From: Stomoxys calcitrans
Taxonomy: Eukaryota; Arthropoda; Insecta; Diptera; Muscidae
DNA: 64,000 nt
Assembly (NCBI RefSeq): GCF_963082655.1
Contig: NC_081555.1
Location: 15,965,150-16,029,149, forward strand
Direction: 5' to 3'
This document shows, one piece after another, positions 47,156 through 58,058 of this stretch. Positions within the stretch are counted from its first letter, which is position 1, and every line of letters starts with the position of its first letter. Below the pieces are notes generated by a model. The model worked only from the letters and a program-made list of their open reading frames with translations, did no database searches and was not told where the DNA came from. The translations under genes were made by a program, and so were the position numbers.

Positions 47156-47600
47156 AATAATTTTGAAACACAACAACTTTATTCGAAAAAACAACTACGA
47201 AAATTGTTAATTTTCCTGCAACAATTTATTTTAAATCTCAACGTCCCAAAGTACAAATTTTTTGTTGAAAGTCACTCTTTGCAAGCCAATATATAATAAC
47301 AGCAACAATATATCCATAAGCAAGGCAAAAAAACCATCTAACCAGCCGACGCATGTCACTCTCTACTACTATCCATAAAAACAAATTTTAATAATTTTGG
47401 TGCCGCAGAGTATTGAACTCATGATTTCATATTTGACAGCCTTGCACGCATTCTCTAGCCTACCGACATCATCTTCTTTATAAGAAATAAATCAGTAAAT
47501 ACTGCAGCACAGTAATAAGTGTATCAATTAATTAAATTTAAAAAAGGGAAAAACCACTCGACGTAAGTTTTTAATGGGGTTCATAAACGGTATATTTTTC
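47156..47600. other. Unique DNA with a possible tRNA-like remnant
   Basis: Mostly AT-rich. On the minus strand 47475-47400 reads 'gtcggtaggctagagaatgcg...gagttcaatactctgc', which recalls tRNA A- and B-boxes with several mismatches. It could be an old SINE head. Not enough for a call. Confidence 0.3.
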
Positions 47601-47617
47601 ACCGAGTTTTTATGAAA

Positions 47618-47708
47618 CGTGCTAAGTTCGGCCGGGCCGAATCTTATATACCCTCCACCATAGATCGCATTTGTCGAGTTCTTTTCCCGGCATCTCTTCT
47701 TAAGCAAA
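47618..47708 (-). mobile_element. DINE-like 3' end, cut by the next element
   Basis: 'gtgctaagTTCGGCCGGGCCGAA', then 'tataccctccaccatagatcgcatttgtcgag' to 'cttcttaagcaaaac'. This is the first ~90 bp of a 3' end on the minus strand. At 47709 a complete copy starts with its own 3' end. Confidence 0.82.
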
Positions 47709-49073
47709 ACAAGTAAAAGCGTGCTAAGCTCGGCCGGGCCGAATCTTATATATTTATATACCCTCCACCATGAATCGCATTTGTCGAGTTCTTTTCCCGG
47801 CATCTCTTCTTAGGCAAGAAAGGATATAAGAAAAGAGTTGCTCTGCTATTAAAACGATATCAAGATATGGTCCGGTTCGGACCACAATTAAATTATATGT
47901 TGGAGACCTGTGTAAAATTTCAGCCAATTCGTATAAGAATTGCGCCCATTGGGGCTCACGAAGTAAAACAGAGAGAACGATTTATATGGGATCTGTATCG
48001 GGCTAGAGACCGATTCAGACCATAATAAACACGTTTGTTGATGGTCATGAGAGGATCCGTCGTACAAAATTTCAGGCATATCGGATAATAATTGCGACCT
48101 CTAGGGGTCAAGAAGTCAAGATCCCAGATGGGTTTATATGGCAGCTATATCAGGTTATGAACCGATTTGAACCTTATTTGATACAGTTGTTGAAAGTAAA
48201 AATAAAATACGTCATGCAAAATTTCAGCCAAATCGGATAGGAATTGCGCCCTCTAAAAGCTCAAGAAGTCAAATCCCCAGATCTGTTTATATGACAGCTA
48301 TATCAGGTTATTGACCGATTTGAGCCATATTTAGCACAGCTGTTGGAAGTCATAGCGAAACACGTCGTGCAAAATTTCATTCCAATCGGATAAGAATTGC
48401 GCCCTCTAGAGGCTCAAGAAGTCAAGACCCATGATCGGTTTATATGGCGGCTATATGAGTTTAACGACCGATTTGAGCCATACTTGACACAGTTGTTGGA
48501 AATCATATCGAAACACGTCGTGAAAAATTTCATTCTAATCGGATAAGAATTGCGCCCTCTAGAGGCTCACGAATTCAAGACCCAAGATCGGTTTATATGA
48601 CAGCTAAATCAGGTTATTGACCGATTTGAAACATATTTAGCACAGCTGTTGGAAATCATAGCGAAACACGTCGTGCAAAATTTCATTCCAATCAGTTGAT
48701 GGATATCATAACAAAACACATTGTGCAAAATTTTATTCCAATCGGATAAGAATTGCGCCCTCTAGAGGCTCAAGAAGTCAAGACCCAAGTTGTGCAGCTA
48801 TAGCAAAGCATGGACCGATATAGCCCATTTACAATCCCAATAGATCTACACTAATGAGAAGTATTTGTTGCAAAATTTCAAGCGGCTAACTTTACTCCTT
48901 AGAAAGTTGGCGTGCTTTCGACATACAGACGGACGGACATGGCTAGATCGACATAAAATGTCACGACGATCAAGAATATATATACTTTATGGGGTCTCAG
49001 ACGAATATTTCGAGTAGTTACAAACAGAATGATGAAATTAGTATACCCCCATCCTATGGTGGAGGGTATACAA
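47709..49073 (-). mobile_element. DINE-1-like element, complete (~1.37 kb)
   Basis: Minus orientation. The left edge is ACAAGTAAAAGCGTGCTAAG with a CGGCCGGGCCG hairpin. 'gatatagc'-type internal repeats follow in about six ~152-bp units ('ctctagaggctcaagaagtc'), then the 5' block ('agaaagttggcgtgctttcg', 'gacatggctagatcgacat'), and it closes with TATACCCccatcctatggtggaGGGTATA (49043-49070). It is the mirror copy of the element at 34348 with very similar sequence. Confidence 0.9.
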
Positions 49074-50355
49074 ATTAAAAAAAGTAAAATAGTGAAGAAA
49101 TTTTAGAGAACATTTTGTCGCCTCTCTAGTTCGCTGTCTTCAATATTCCATGTAACCAAGTTTTACTGTAGGGTTGTGGTTGTTGTAGCTTCTAATCGCT
49201 AACGTAGTACGTGTTCATATTGGTTCGTGGTAATGCACAAAATTAGGTTTGTTGTACAAATGTAATGCTTCTTTACGACGAGCATTATAGCCCCCAAAAC
49301 ACTCCCCGCCCCTTTGGCTTCATTTTCCCTGACATGTTTTGATCGTAACTCTTTTGTTTTTGTTTATTTATCCCAACACGTTTCTAGTTTGTTTCTTTGG
49401 GTTGATATTTTTTGAATGGATGGTTGGTTTGTTTATTGTCGTTTGATATGTTGTTTTTGTAATTATTTTTGGGTTTTCTTCGGTTTAAAAATTTGGAGTT
49501 CACCTTTACCTTCACCTTGATTTGGAGGTTCATTTGTTTGTTGTCATCATGGAAGTTGTCAATGGAAGTTTGTCTGATTACAATGCCTAATGGAGGGGAG
49601 GAAGGCGTCCACGATGACAACAACTACAAAAGTAATGAAGTCGCACAAACTAGGGCTAGATCATGATTTGAAGGAAATCAATCTCCATAGAAAAGTAAAA
49701 CAAACCAAAATAATGGGCAACATAATTGTTTTTAGTTTGGGTGACCCAACCGACCTAGACAGCCCAGCAGACAATTATGGTTTTTTATGATCATTAATAA
49801 TGCATAAATCAAAATTTAAATTGCCTCCCCTCCAAGAAACCAGAACTTTTTTAGGATTGGCCTCTAATGGCTTATTTTGAATGTGCTTTGTTTCATAAAT
49901 GAGCTTAAGACTTTAAAGAATTTGATTTATTTGTATTAAAAGTTTAATTTGTTTTTGTGTTTTTTTCTATCTATTTTTTGGAATTTCAACACCCTTCTAT
50001 AAGACAATGGTTTGAGAAAAATAGGTTAGCTCACTTGATCTTGGCAAGAAACATTATAAAGAGCATTTAATTTCCTCATCACGATATTTGTATGTTATCT
50101 GCATCTCAATGAACATTCATGAAATAATTTTTAAAGAATTTCAAGAACAAATGGTTCAATTTATATTCGTGTAAGACATAAAATTCATTGAACAAATTAA
50201 AACTCAACAGAATATTTCTATGAAAATTAAGTTTTAAGAACAAATTCAATGAACTCGAATGTGCAGAACAAAATTTGAATTATATAAACATAAAAAAAAT
50301 CAATCAAATTTGGATTCTGCTAAAAATTATACAAAATATATTTGGTTGAAGCACA
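49074..50355. other. Unique DNA
   Basis: No gene recognised. It includes the 65-bp stretch at 49836-49900 that is found again inside the element at 52439. Open frames are not protein-like. Confidence 0.45.
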
Positions 50356-51805
50356 TAATTATGCCCTCCACCATAGGATGGGGGTATACTAATTTCATCA
50401 TTCCGTTTGTAACACCTCGAAATATGCGTCAAAGACCCCATAAAATATATATATTCTTGATCGTCATGACATTTTAAGTCAATCTAGCCACGTCCGTCTG
50501 TCCGTCTGTCGAAAGTACGTTAACTTTCAAAGGAGTAAAGCTAGCCGCTTAAAATTTTGCACAAGTACTTCCTATTAGTGTAGGTCGGTTGAGATTGTAA
50601 ATGGGCTAAACCTGTCCATGTTTTGATATACCTGACATATAATCCGACCTTGGGTCTTGACTTCTATAGCTTCTAGAGTGCGCAATTCTTGTCCGATTTG
50701 GCTGAAATTTTGAACGTGGTGTTTTGGTATCACCGGAGGCCACCGTAGCGCAGAGGTTACGATGTCCGCCTATGACGCTGAACTCCTGGGTTCGAATCCT
50801 GGCGAGACCATCTGAAAAAATTTTCAGCGGTGATTTTCCCTTCCTAATGCTGGCAACATTTGTGGGGTACTATGCCGTGTAAATTTTCTCTCCAAAGATA
50901 TGTCGCACTGCGGCACGTCGTTCGGACTCGGCTATAAAAAGAAGGCCGCTTATCATTGAGCTTAAACTTGAATCGGACTGCACTCATTGGTATTTGAGAA
51001 GTTTGCCCTAGTTCCTTAGTGGAATGTTCATGGGAAAAATTTGCAATTTGTTTTGGTATAACTTCCAACAACTGTGCCAGGTATGGTCTAAATCGGTTGA
51101 TAACCTGATATAGCTGCCATATAAACAGACCTATGGTCTTGACTTCTCTAGCTTCTAGAGTGCGCAATTCTTGTCCGATTGGACTGAAATTTTGCATGAA
51201 GTGTTCTGGTATGACTCCCAACAACAGTGCCAAGTAAAGCCTAAATCAGTCCATAACCTTATATAGCCGCCATATAAACCGATCTACCGATTAGACTTCT
51301 TGAGCCTCTAGAGGGCGCAATTACTATCGGATTTGATTGAAATTTTGCATGACGTGTTTCGTTACGACTTTCAACAACTGTGCTAAGTATGGCTTAACCA
51401 ATCTTGAGTCTTGACTTCTTGAACTTTTGGAGGGCGCAATTCTTATTCGATTTGGCCGAACTTTTTTGTGAAGTGTTTTGTTTTGACTTCCAACAACTGT
51501 GTCAAGTGTGGTCTAAATCAGTCTATATCCTGATATGGCCGCCATATAAACCGATGTCCCGATTACATTCTTGGGCTTCCATAGGGCGCAATTCTTATCC
51601 AACTGTGTCAAGTATGCTCTAACTCAGTCCATATCCTCATATAGCTGCCATAAAAACCGATCTCCCAGTTTGACTTTTTGAGCCTCTGGAGGGAACAATT
51701 ATTACTCGATTTGTCTGAAATTTTGGAGATGGTGTTTTTATATGACTGAGGTTTTTCTACTTGAAAATGTCATTCAAAGAACTTGAAAAATGCGATCCAT
51801 CGTTT
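50356..51805 (+). mobile_element. DINE-like element, carrying a SINE
   Basis: The 5' inverted repeat is decayed to ATGCCCtccaccataggatggGGGTATA. The 5' block, a short GTCC/GTCT run and the first internal repeat follow. That repeat is split by SINE copy 5 after 'gttttggtat' and resumes with 'aacttccaacaactgtgcc'. Five more internal repeats lead to 'gaacttgaaaaatgcgatccatcg', the region just before the 3' hairpin, which is lost. Confidence 0.88.
50731..51049 (+). mobile_element. tRNA-derived SINE, copy 5 (complete, 319 bp)
   Basis: Exact 10-bp target duplication GTTTTGGTAT at 50721-50730 and 51050-51059. The uninterrupted target sentence is known from sister DINE repeats, so the ends are fixed to the base. 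The head has GCCACCGTAGCGCAGAGGTTA (A-box) and GGTTCGAATCCTGG (B-box). The body ends 'ttcatgggaaaaatttgcaattt'. This copy defines the family length for the other four. Confidence 0.95.
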
Positions 51806-51829
51806 TTGGGAGTAAAGAACGAATTTGAT

Positions 51830-52850
51830 ACAAAAGTGTCAGAGTACCAGAAGATTTGTGCATGTGGCAGCTACATTCAAATATAGACCGATGTAGACCA
51901 TATTCAGGACGAACGTCGAGGGACCCAACATAACTTATTGTGCCAAATTAAAGTGAAATCAGATAACAAATGCGCATTTAATGGGCTCAAGGCCCCAAAT
52001 TGGGAGATCGGTATATCTGGAAGCTATATCCAAATATAGCGCTATCTAGACCATACTTGGTGTGAATAACGGTGAGCTAAGTACAACTCATTTCAGCGAA
52101 ATCGAGCAATAAATGCCTTAGACCTTAAATCGGAAAATCGGTCTATATGGATGCCTTTTCAAAATATAATCAGATATAGCATAGTGTAACAAAAAGAACC
52201 TGAGTAAAGTTTCAGCTCAATATCCCTTTTTATGGCTGTCAAAAGTTATACAAAATACCACGTCCAAATTTCAGCCAAGTCGGATAGCAATTGCGGCTTC
52301 TTGAAGCTCAAAAAGTCAATTTGGGCATTGGGTTTATATGAGAGCTATAGCAGGTTACAAACTTTTGGAACTATACATCACATTGCTGTTAGAAGTCATA
52401 GCAAAACTTTATGTGCATTATTTCAGCCAAATTGGAAAGAAACCAGAACTTTATAGGATTGGCCTCTAATGGCTTATTTTGAATGTGCTTTGTTTTATAA
52501 ATTTCATTATTTCAGCAAAATTGGTTGTTGTTGAGCCCCCTAGAGGCTTAAGAAGTCAAGATCCGATATCGGTGAACATGGCAGCTATATCAAAATATGG
52601 ACCGATATGGCCCATTAACAATACCAACCGACCTTCACTAGCAGAAAGTATTTCAAGCGCTTAGTTTTATTTTTTTGCAAGGTTAGCTAGCTTTGGACGG
52701 ACAGACAGAGGGACGGACATTGTTTAATCGGCTTAGAATGTCAAGACGATCAAGAACATATATGCTTTATTGAATCTCAGATTCATATTTCGATGTCTTA
52801 CAAACGGAATGACGAAATTAGTACACCACCACCCTGTGGTGGGGGGTATA
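51830..52850 (-). mobile_element. DINE-like element, minus orientation, 3' end lost
   Basis: Internal repeats of mixed subfamilies (51850-52190 'gtcgagggacccaacataac' type; 52230-52600 'ctagaggcttaagaagtc' type), then the 5' block ('ggacggacattgtttaatcgg', 'gtcaagacgatcaagaac'), and the 5' inverted repeat 'caccaccctgtggtggggGGTATA'. A 64-bp piece of unrelated local DNA sits at 52439-52502. Confidence 0.82.
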
Positions 52851-54385
52851 AAAAACAACATCACAACTTCATTATCATAACTTTAGTCGTGCCATTTTTT
52901 TTTCTTTTTATTTCTGTTTACCATTTCATTATTTTCTAATATTTGCACAGTTCATACTGCTTAGTTGTTTGTTAATAATCCGTTATATACGTCTCTGTAA
53001 AAAGGAAGTAAACATTAACCATACGGGTATAATGCAAACATTGCTATTAAAGTTTAGTTGTTAGAACGAGCCATAGATAAATATTTTGTATTTATTTTTA
53101 AAATTTAAAGACAAAAAATTATTTCATTCCTGTGAAACTAAAGCGTTTACTATGTCTTTTCACTATTTCATATGATTCCTATTTGTTCAATATGGTGGAA
53201 ACTTTCCTTTTCTCAGGGACCACAAAAATTATTGCATACTTTTGGGCTTCACCCACCGATTTAAATATTTTGGTAGGGTGCCCCCAAATGATTTCGTCAC
53301 TTGTGCTCCCAATTTTGTTTTTTTTTTGTCACAGACTGTTTAAATATTTTGTCTCATACAAGTGCTAATGACTTCATTGATTGTTTTGCAGTGCTCTTTG
53401 TTAAATTACAAATTGTTATCTTAAGTAAATTTACTTGCTGTTCGGTAGATTCCAATTGGCGATAGCAATTGTGTAGTGGAGCATAACATAGAGCAAAAAA
53501 AAAATGAAAAAAAAAATTGAAACGTTAAACAAATAAAAAAAAAATAGGTAAGGCGCCTTTAGGTCCGCTTTACAATGGGCTTTGGTTTTTTGTTTGTTTT
53601 CTTATTTGGTGCTGCATGCAGTATTTCAAGTAACCTGAGGTGGCAAATACTTTCCATAACAAAACAATAGCCTTTATACGGCCAAAACAAATAAAAGTTG
53701 GAGCAGCGACGTGTTAACACATATTCACAAAGTGCGTTTGTGCTAGACCTTTTGATGGAGGCTTTGTTCAGTTAACCGATAATGTGAACGATAATACTTA
53801 AGGCTGCTTTCAATTTGCCCATAAATTGATTGATAATTATTTGGTTTTATCAAAGGCCATAAAAATTCTTCAAATTCTCGTCCATTAGAGCAGATCAATT
53901 TGTTCTAGGCCTGTTGTGTTTTTGTTGTTTTTAGTTTTTCACGGATTTCTTGTAAAATTAATGGATTTAGGAGAGGTTTCCGTTGTTTTCCCATTTTGGC
54001 ATTGATGATGAGGTAATACCTTTCGGCTTGCTGCGTTTGATTTTTGCTCTTCCATTACAAAATTGGTAGTGAAAATCAATTAAGGCGACAACACTCCCTG
54101 AGTTTGTAACAAAATAAAAAAAAAAAACAAAACTTCAACGTTAAGGCATAAGTGAAGAATTGTTTACAAGAAAAAAATAAAGAAGCTACTGAAGCATTAG
54201 AACAAAGAAGGGAAATGCAACGAATTAATGATACTCTACCAAATGTGAAAAAAGTTAATGTTCTATGGTTGAGTTGACGTAATCACGTTCAATGTCAAAG
54301 ATGACAATTGTGGAGCATAAAGTTTAAAAAATTAAGTAAAAATTCTAAAAACTGAAAAGAAAAATCTCAAAATCACATTCCGCAC
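52851..54385. other. Unique AT-rich DNA
   Basis: No gene or repeat family. The 78-codon frame at 53132-53368 is hydrophobic by AT composition and not convincing. Several A-runs occur at 53490-53545 and 54110. Confidence 0.4.
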
Positions 54386-55205
54386 AATATATGGGAGCTG
54401 CATGAGGTTAAAGACCGATTTTGACCATACTAGACACGGATTTTGGAAGTAGTAACAAAACTGTATGCGTATTTCAGTCAAATTATAATTGCGCCCTCTA
54501 GCGGTTAAAGAAGTCAAACAGGGAGATCGGTTAAATGGGACCTATATAAGGTCGAAGACTGATATAGACCATACTTGACACAATTGTTGGAAATTATTAA
54601 AGAAGAACTCAAGTGAAATTTCAGTCAAATTGATATTAAATCGGAAGATCGATTTATAAGACAGCTATATGAGCTTATGGACCGATTTGGACCACACTTA
54701 CCAAAATTGTTAAAAGTCATAACAAAACACTGCGTGCAAAATTTCGGCCAAATTCAATAATAACTACGCCCTCTAGAGCCTCAAGAAGTCTAATCGGATG
54801 ATCAGTTTATATGGGAGCTATGTGAGGTTATGGACCGATTTGAACCATACTCATCACGTAAGTTGGAAGTTATAACAACACACTGTGGGAAAACTTTCCC
54901 TTTGATCGGATAATAACTGCGCCATCTAGAGGCTAAAGACTTTAAATCGGGAGATTGGTTTACCTGGGACCTATTTCAGGCTATATACCGTCTTGGACCA
55001 CACTTAGCGAAGATGTTGGAAGTCATAACAAAACACTGCGTTAATAATTGCGCCATCTAGAGGCTCAAGAAGTCAAAGAAGGAGATCGGTATATATGCGA
55101 CATATATTAGGTCAAAGACTGGTATGAACCATATTTGACACAATTGTTGGATTTTATTATAAATTTCAGCCAAATTGGTTAAAAATTCCGCCATTTAGAC
55201 AGCTT
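54386..55205 (-). mobile_element. DINE-like internal repeats, no ends
   Basis: About six units ('tatatgggagctgcatgaggttaaagaccg' near 54390, then similar blocks about every 125-150 bp) with 'gcgccctctagaggctcaagaagtc'. More diverged than other copies. The left edge is unclear and the right edge meets an unrecognised open frame. Confidence 0.7.
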
Positions 55206-55209
55206 CCAT

Positions 55210-55507
55210 GCAGTGTCAACTCTAACTTTCCTCGCCATTTTCAAATGGATGCGAACCTTTGCTGCAAATGGGCAATGATCCGAATCTATATTCGCTCGAC
55301 GGATCGATCGTACATCTAACACGCTGGATGAATGCCTTCCATCTATTACAACATTACCAATTTGGTTCTCCGTGTTTCGATCGGGTGAATGTCAAGTGGC
55401 TTTGTCAATATTTTATATTAAAATCTAGTGCTACCAACCACCATGTTTTTGACGCGGCGAAATTTATCAATCCATTACCGGATGGAGAGAATAGACGATT
55501 CAAATAA
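55210..55507 (+). other. Unrecognised open frame of 82 codons, possible relic
   Basis: 55259-55507 has balanced composition and a protein-like translation (for example GNDPNLYSLDGSIVHLTRWM and FDAAKFINPLPDGENRRFK). The open frame extends upstream without a stop for about 15 codons. I do not recognise the family. Its last 12 codons are made of the first part of the tandem repeat that follows ('gagagaatagacgattcaaataagg'), so either the repeat grew from this sequence or the frame is partly accidental. Confidence 0.3.
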
Positions 55508-56640
55508 GGAGGGCTACGTACTGACATGTTTTTGATGAAAAATGTTTTTTGTGAACACTCCAAGTACTGTTTTTGTGATTTTTTTCTTCAAACACTCCAA
55601 GTACTGAGAGAACAGACGACTCAAATAAGGTATGCTGGTACAAACATGTTTTTGATGAAAAATGTTTCTTATGAACACTCCAAGTACTGAGAGAACAGAC
55701 GACACAAATAATGTGGGCTAGTACAAACATGTTTTTGATGAAAAATGTTTCTTATGAACACTCCAAGTACTGTTTTTATCCTCTTTTTTCTTCAAACACT
55801 CCTAGTACTGGGGAAATAGACAGCTGAACTAAGGTGGGCTTGTACAGACATGTTTTTGATGACAAATGTTTCTTATGAGCACTCGAAGAACTGTTTTTAT
55901 AATTTTTTTTCCTCAAACACTCCAAGTACTGGGGGAATAGACTGCTGAACTAAGGTGGGCTAATACAGACGTGCTTTTGAACACTCCAAGTTCTGTTTTA
56001 TGAGAGAACAGACGACTCAAATAAGGTGTGCTAGTACAGACATGTTTTTGATGACAAATGTTTCTTATGAGCATTCCAAAAACTGTTTTTATAATTTTTT
56101 TCTTCAAACACTCCAAGTACTGGGGGAATAGACTGCTAAACTAAGGTGGGCTAGTATTGACGTGCTTTTGAACACTCCAAGTACTGTTTTATGATTTTTT
56201 TCTTTGAACACTCCAAGAGCGGAGAGAACAGACGACTTAAATAAGGTGGGCTAGTATAGTCTCGCATTTGATAAAAAATGTTTCGTACGAACACTCCAAA
56301 TTCTGCTTTTATGATTTTTTTTCTTCGAACACTCCAAGTACCACTTCGTTAGCTTTGCGTTTTTACACGTTACCGAAACTGGAATGTCTTTTGCAGACTT
56401 CCATACTTTTAGTATCACCAAAAGGATGCCTGCCCCTTTCTACAAAGAACTTTGTTCTTGAACACTCCAAGTACTACTTCGTTTTCTCGTTTCATTCGAA
56501 CAAGTTTCATACTCAAATGAATTGGAAGCTAGCGTATCTTCTTCAAATATCACTTATGGGCCTAGATAAAATTACCCACAGATTGTACGCCAATTACTTT
56601 CTTCGAACACTCTAAGTACTACTTTGTATAGACATTTTCT
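55487..56640 (+). repeat. Tandem repeat with 'acactccaagtactg' core
   Basis: Irregular units combine 'gagagaacagacgactcaaataagg', 'ggctagtacagacatgtttttgatg', 'aaaaatgtttcttatgaacactccaagtactg' and 'tttttatgattttttttcttcaaac'. The core recurs about 14 times from 55553 to 56615, with unit lengths of roughly 80-190 bp. In the last part (56330-56620) the core is separated by longer, unrelated pieces starting 'tacttcgtt'. Non-coding as far as I can see. Confidence 0.8.
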
Positions 56641-56794
56641 TTGGAATGACCCTGGCATTTGGAGGCGGACCCTATCAAGTTCAGCTACCGAGACCATGTA
56701 GGAATTGATCTTCATATGATTGAAATCATAAAATGTCCCATGTGCATGCGCATTGTTAAAAGATTTTATTAAAATAAAAAAGTTAAGTAAAAAT
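56641..56794. other. Spacer, no feature seen
   Basis: Unique sequence with no repeat or gene. Confidence 0.35.
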
Positions 56795-58058
56795 TTTTAT
56801 ACCCACCACCATAGGATGGGGGTATACTAATCTAATTATTTCATTTGTAACACGTCGAAATATTGATCTAGGACTTCATGGTATTTGTATTCTTGATCGT
56901 GTCGACATTCTGAGTCGATCTAGTCATGTCCGTCCGTCCGTTCGTCGGTCAAAATCACGATAGCGGCCGAATGCGTAAAGCTAGCCGCTTACAATTTTAC
57001 ACAGATATTAAATATTGATGTGCGTCGTCGGAGATTCCAAATGGGCTATATCCCTTCATATTTGGATATAGCTGCCATATTCCCATTTGACTTCTTGAGC
57101 CCCTGAAACTCGCTATTTTCATCCGATTTGGCTGAAATTTTGCACATGGTGTTCTGTTATGGCTTCTAACAAATGTGCCTAGTACGGTTCAAATCGGTCA
57201 AGATCCTGATATAGCTCCCATCTAAACCGATCTGCCGATTTGACTTCTTGAGCCCCTGGAAGCATCAATTTTTGTCCGATTTGGCTGAAATTTTGTGCAT
57301 AGTGTTCTGTTATGACTTCAAACAACTGCGCTAAGTGCGGTCCATATCGGTCAAGAACCTGATATAGCTCCCACATAAACCGATCTCCCGATTTGATTTC
57401 TTGAGCCCCTGGAAGCATCAATTTTTGTCCGATTTGGCTGAAATTTTGCACATAGTGTTTTGTTATGATCTCCAACAACTGTTTTAAGTACGGTCCAAAT
57501 CGGCCAAGAACTTGATATAGCTCCCATATAAACCGATCTTCAGATTTAACGTGTTGAACCCCTGGAACCCGCTATTTTCATCCGATTTGGCTGAAATTTT
57601 GTACATGGTGTTCTGTTATAACTTTCAACAACTGTGCCAAGTAAGGTCTAAATCTGTCCATAACCTGACATAGCTCCCATATAAACCGATCTCCCGATTT
57701 AGCTTCTTGAGCCCCTGAAAGCCTCAATTTCCATCCGATTTGGCTGAAATTTTGCACATGGTGTTCTGTTATGACTTCCAACTTCTGTGCCAAGTACGGT
57801 TCAAATCGGTATATAATCTAATATAGTCCCCATATAAACCGATCTCCCGACTCGACTCCTTGGACCCTAACAAGCCCCAATTTTTCTCCGATTTGGCTGA
57901 AATTTTATATGTGGTGTGCTGTTATGACTTCCAACTACTATGTCAAGTATCGTCCAAATCGGTCTATAACCAGATATAGCTCTCATATTTTAGCAGAATC
58001 CATGGTGGTGGGTTACCAAGAAACGGGCCGGCCAACCTTAGCACGCTTTTACTTGTTT
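56795..58058 (+). mobile_element. DINE-1-like element, near-complete (~1.26 kb)
   Basis: TATACCCaccaccataggatggGGGTATA (56799-56826) is followed by the 5' block with a short GTCC run, then about six internal repeats of the 'cttgagcccctggaagc' type at ~150-180 bp. It ends 'atccatggtggtgggttaccaag' and 'GGGCCGGCCaaccttagcacgcttttacttg'. The hairpin is partly decayed. Confidence 0.88.

Noticed and set aside
53132..53368. 78-codon hydrophobic frame
   Set aside because: Rich in Phe, Leu and Ile because of the T-rich strand; no motif and no neighbouring exon.
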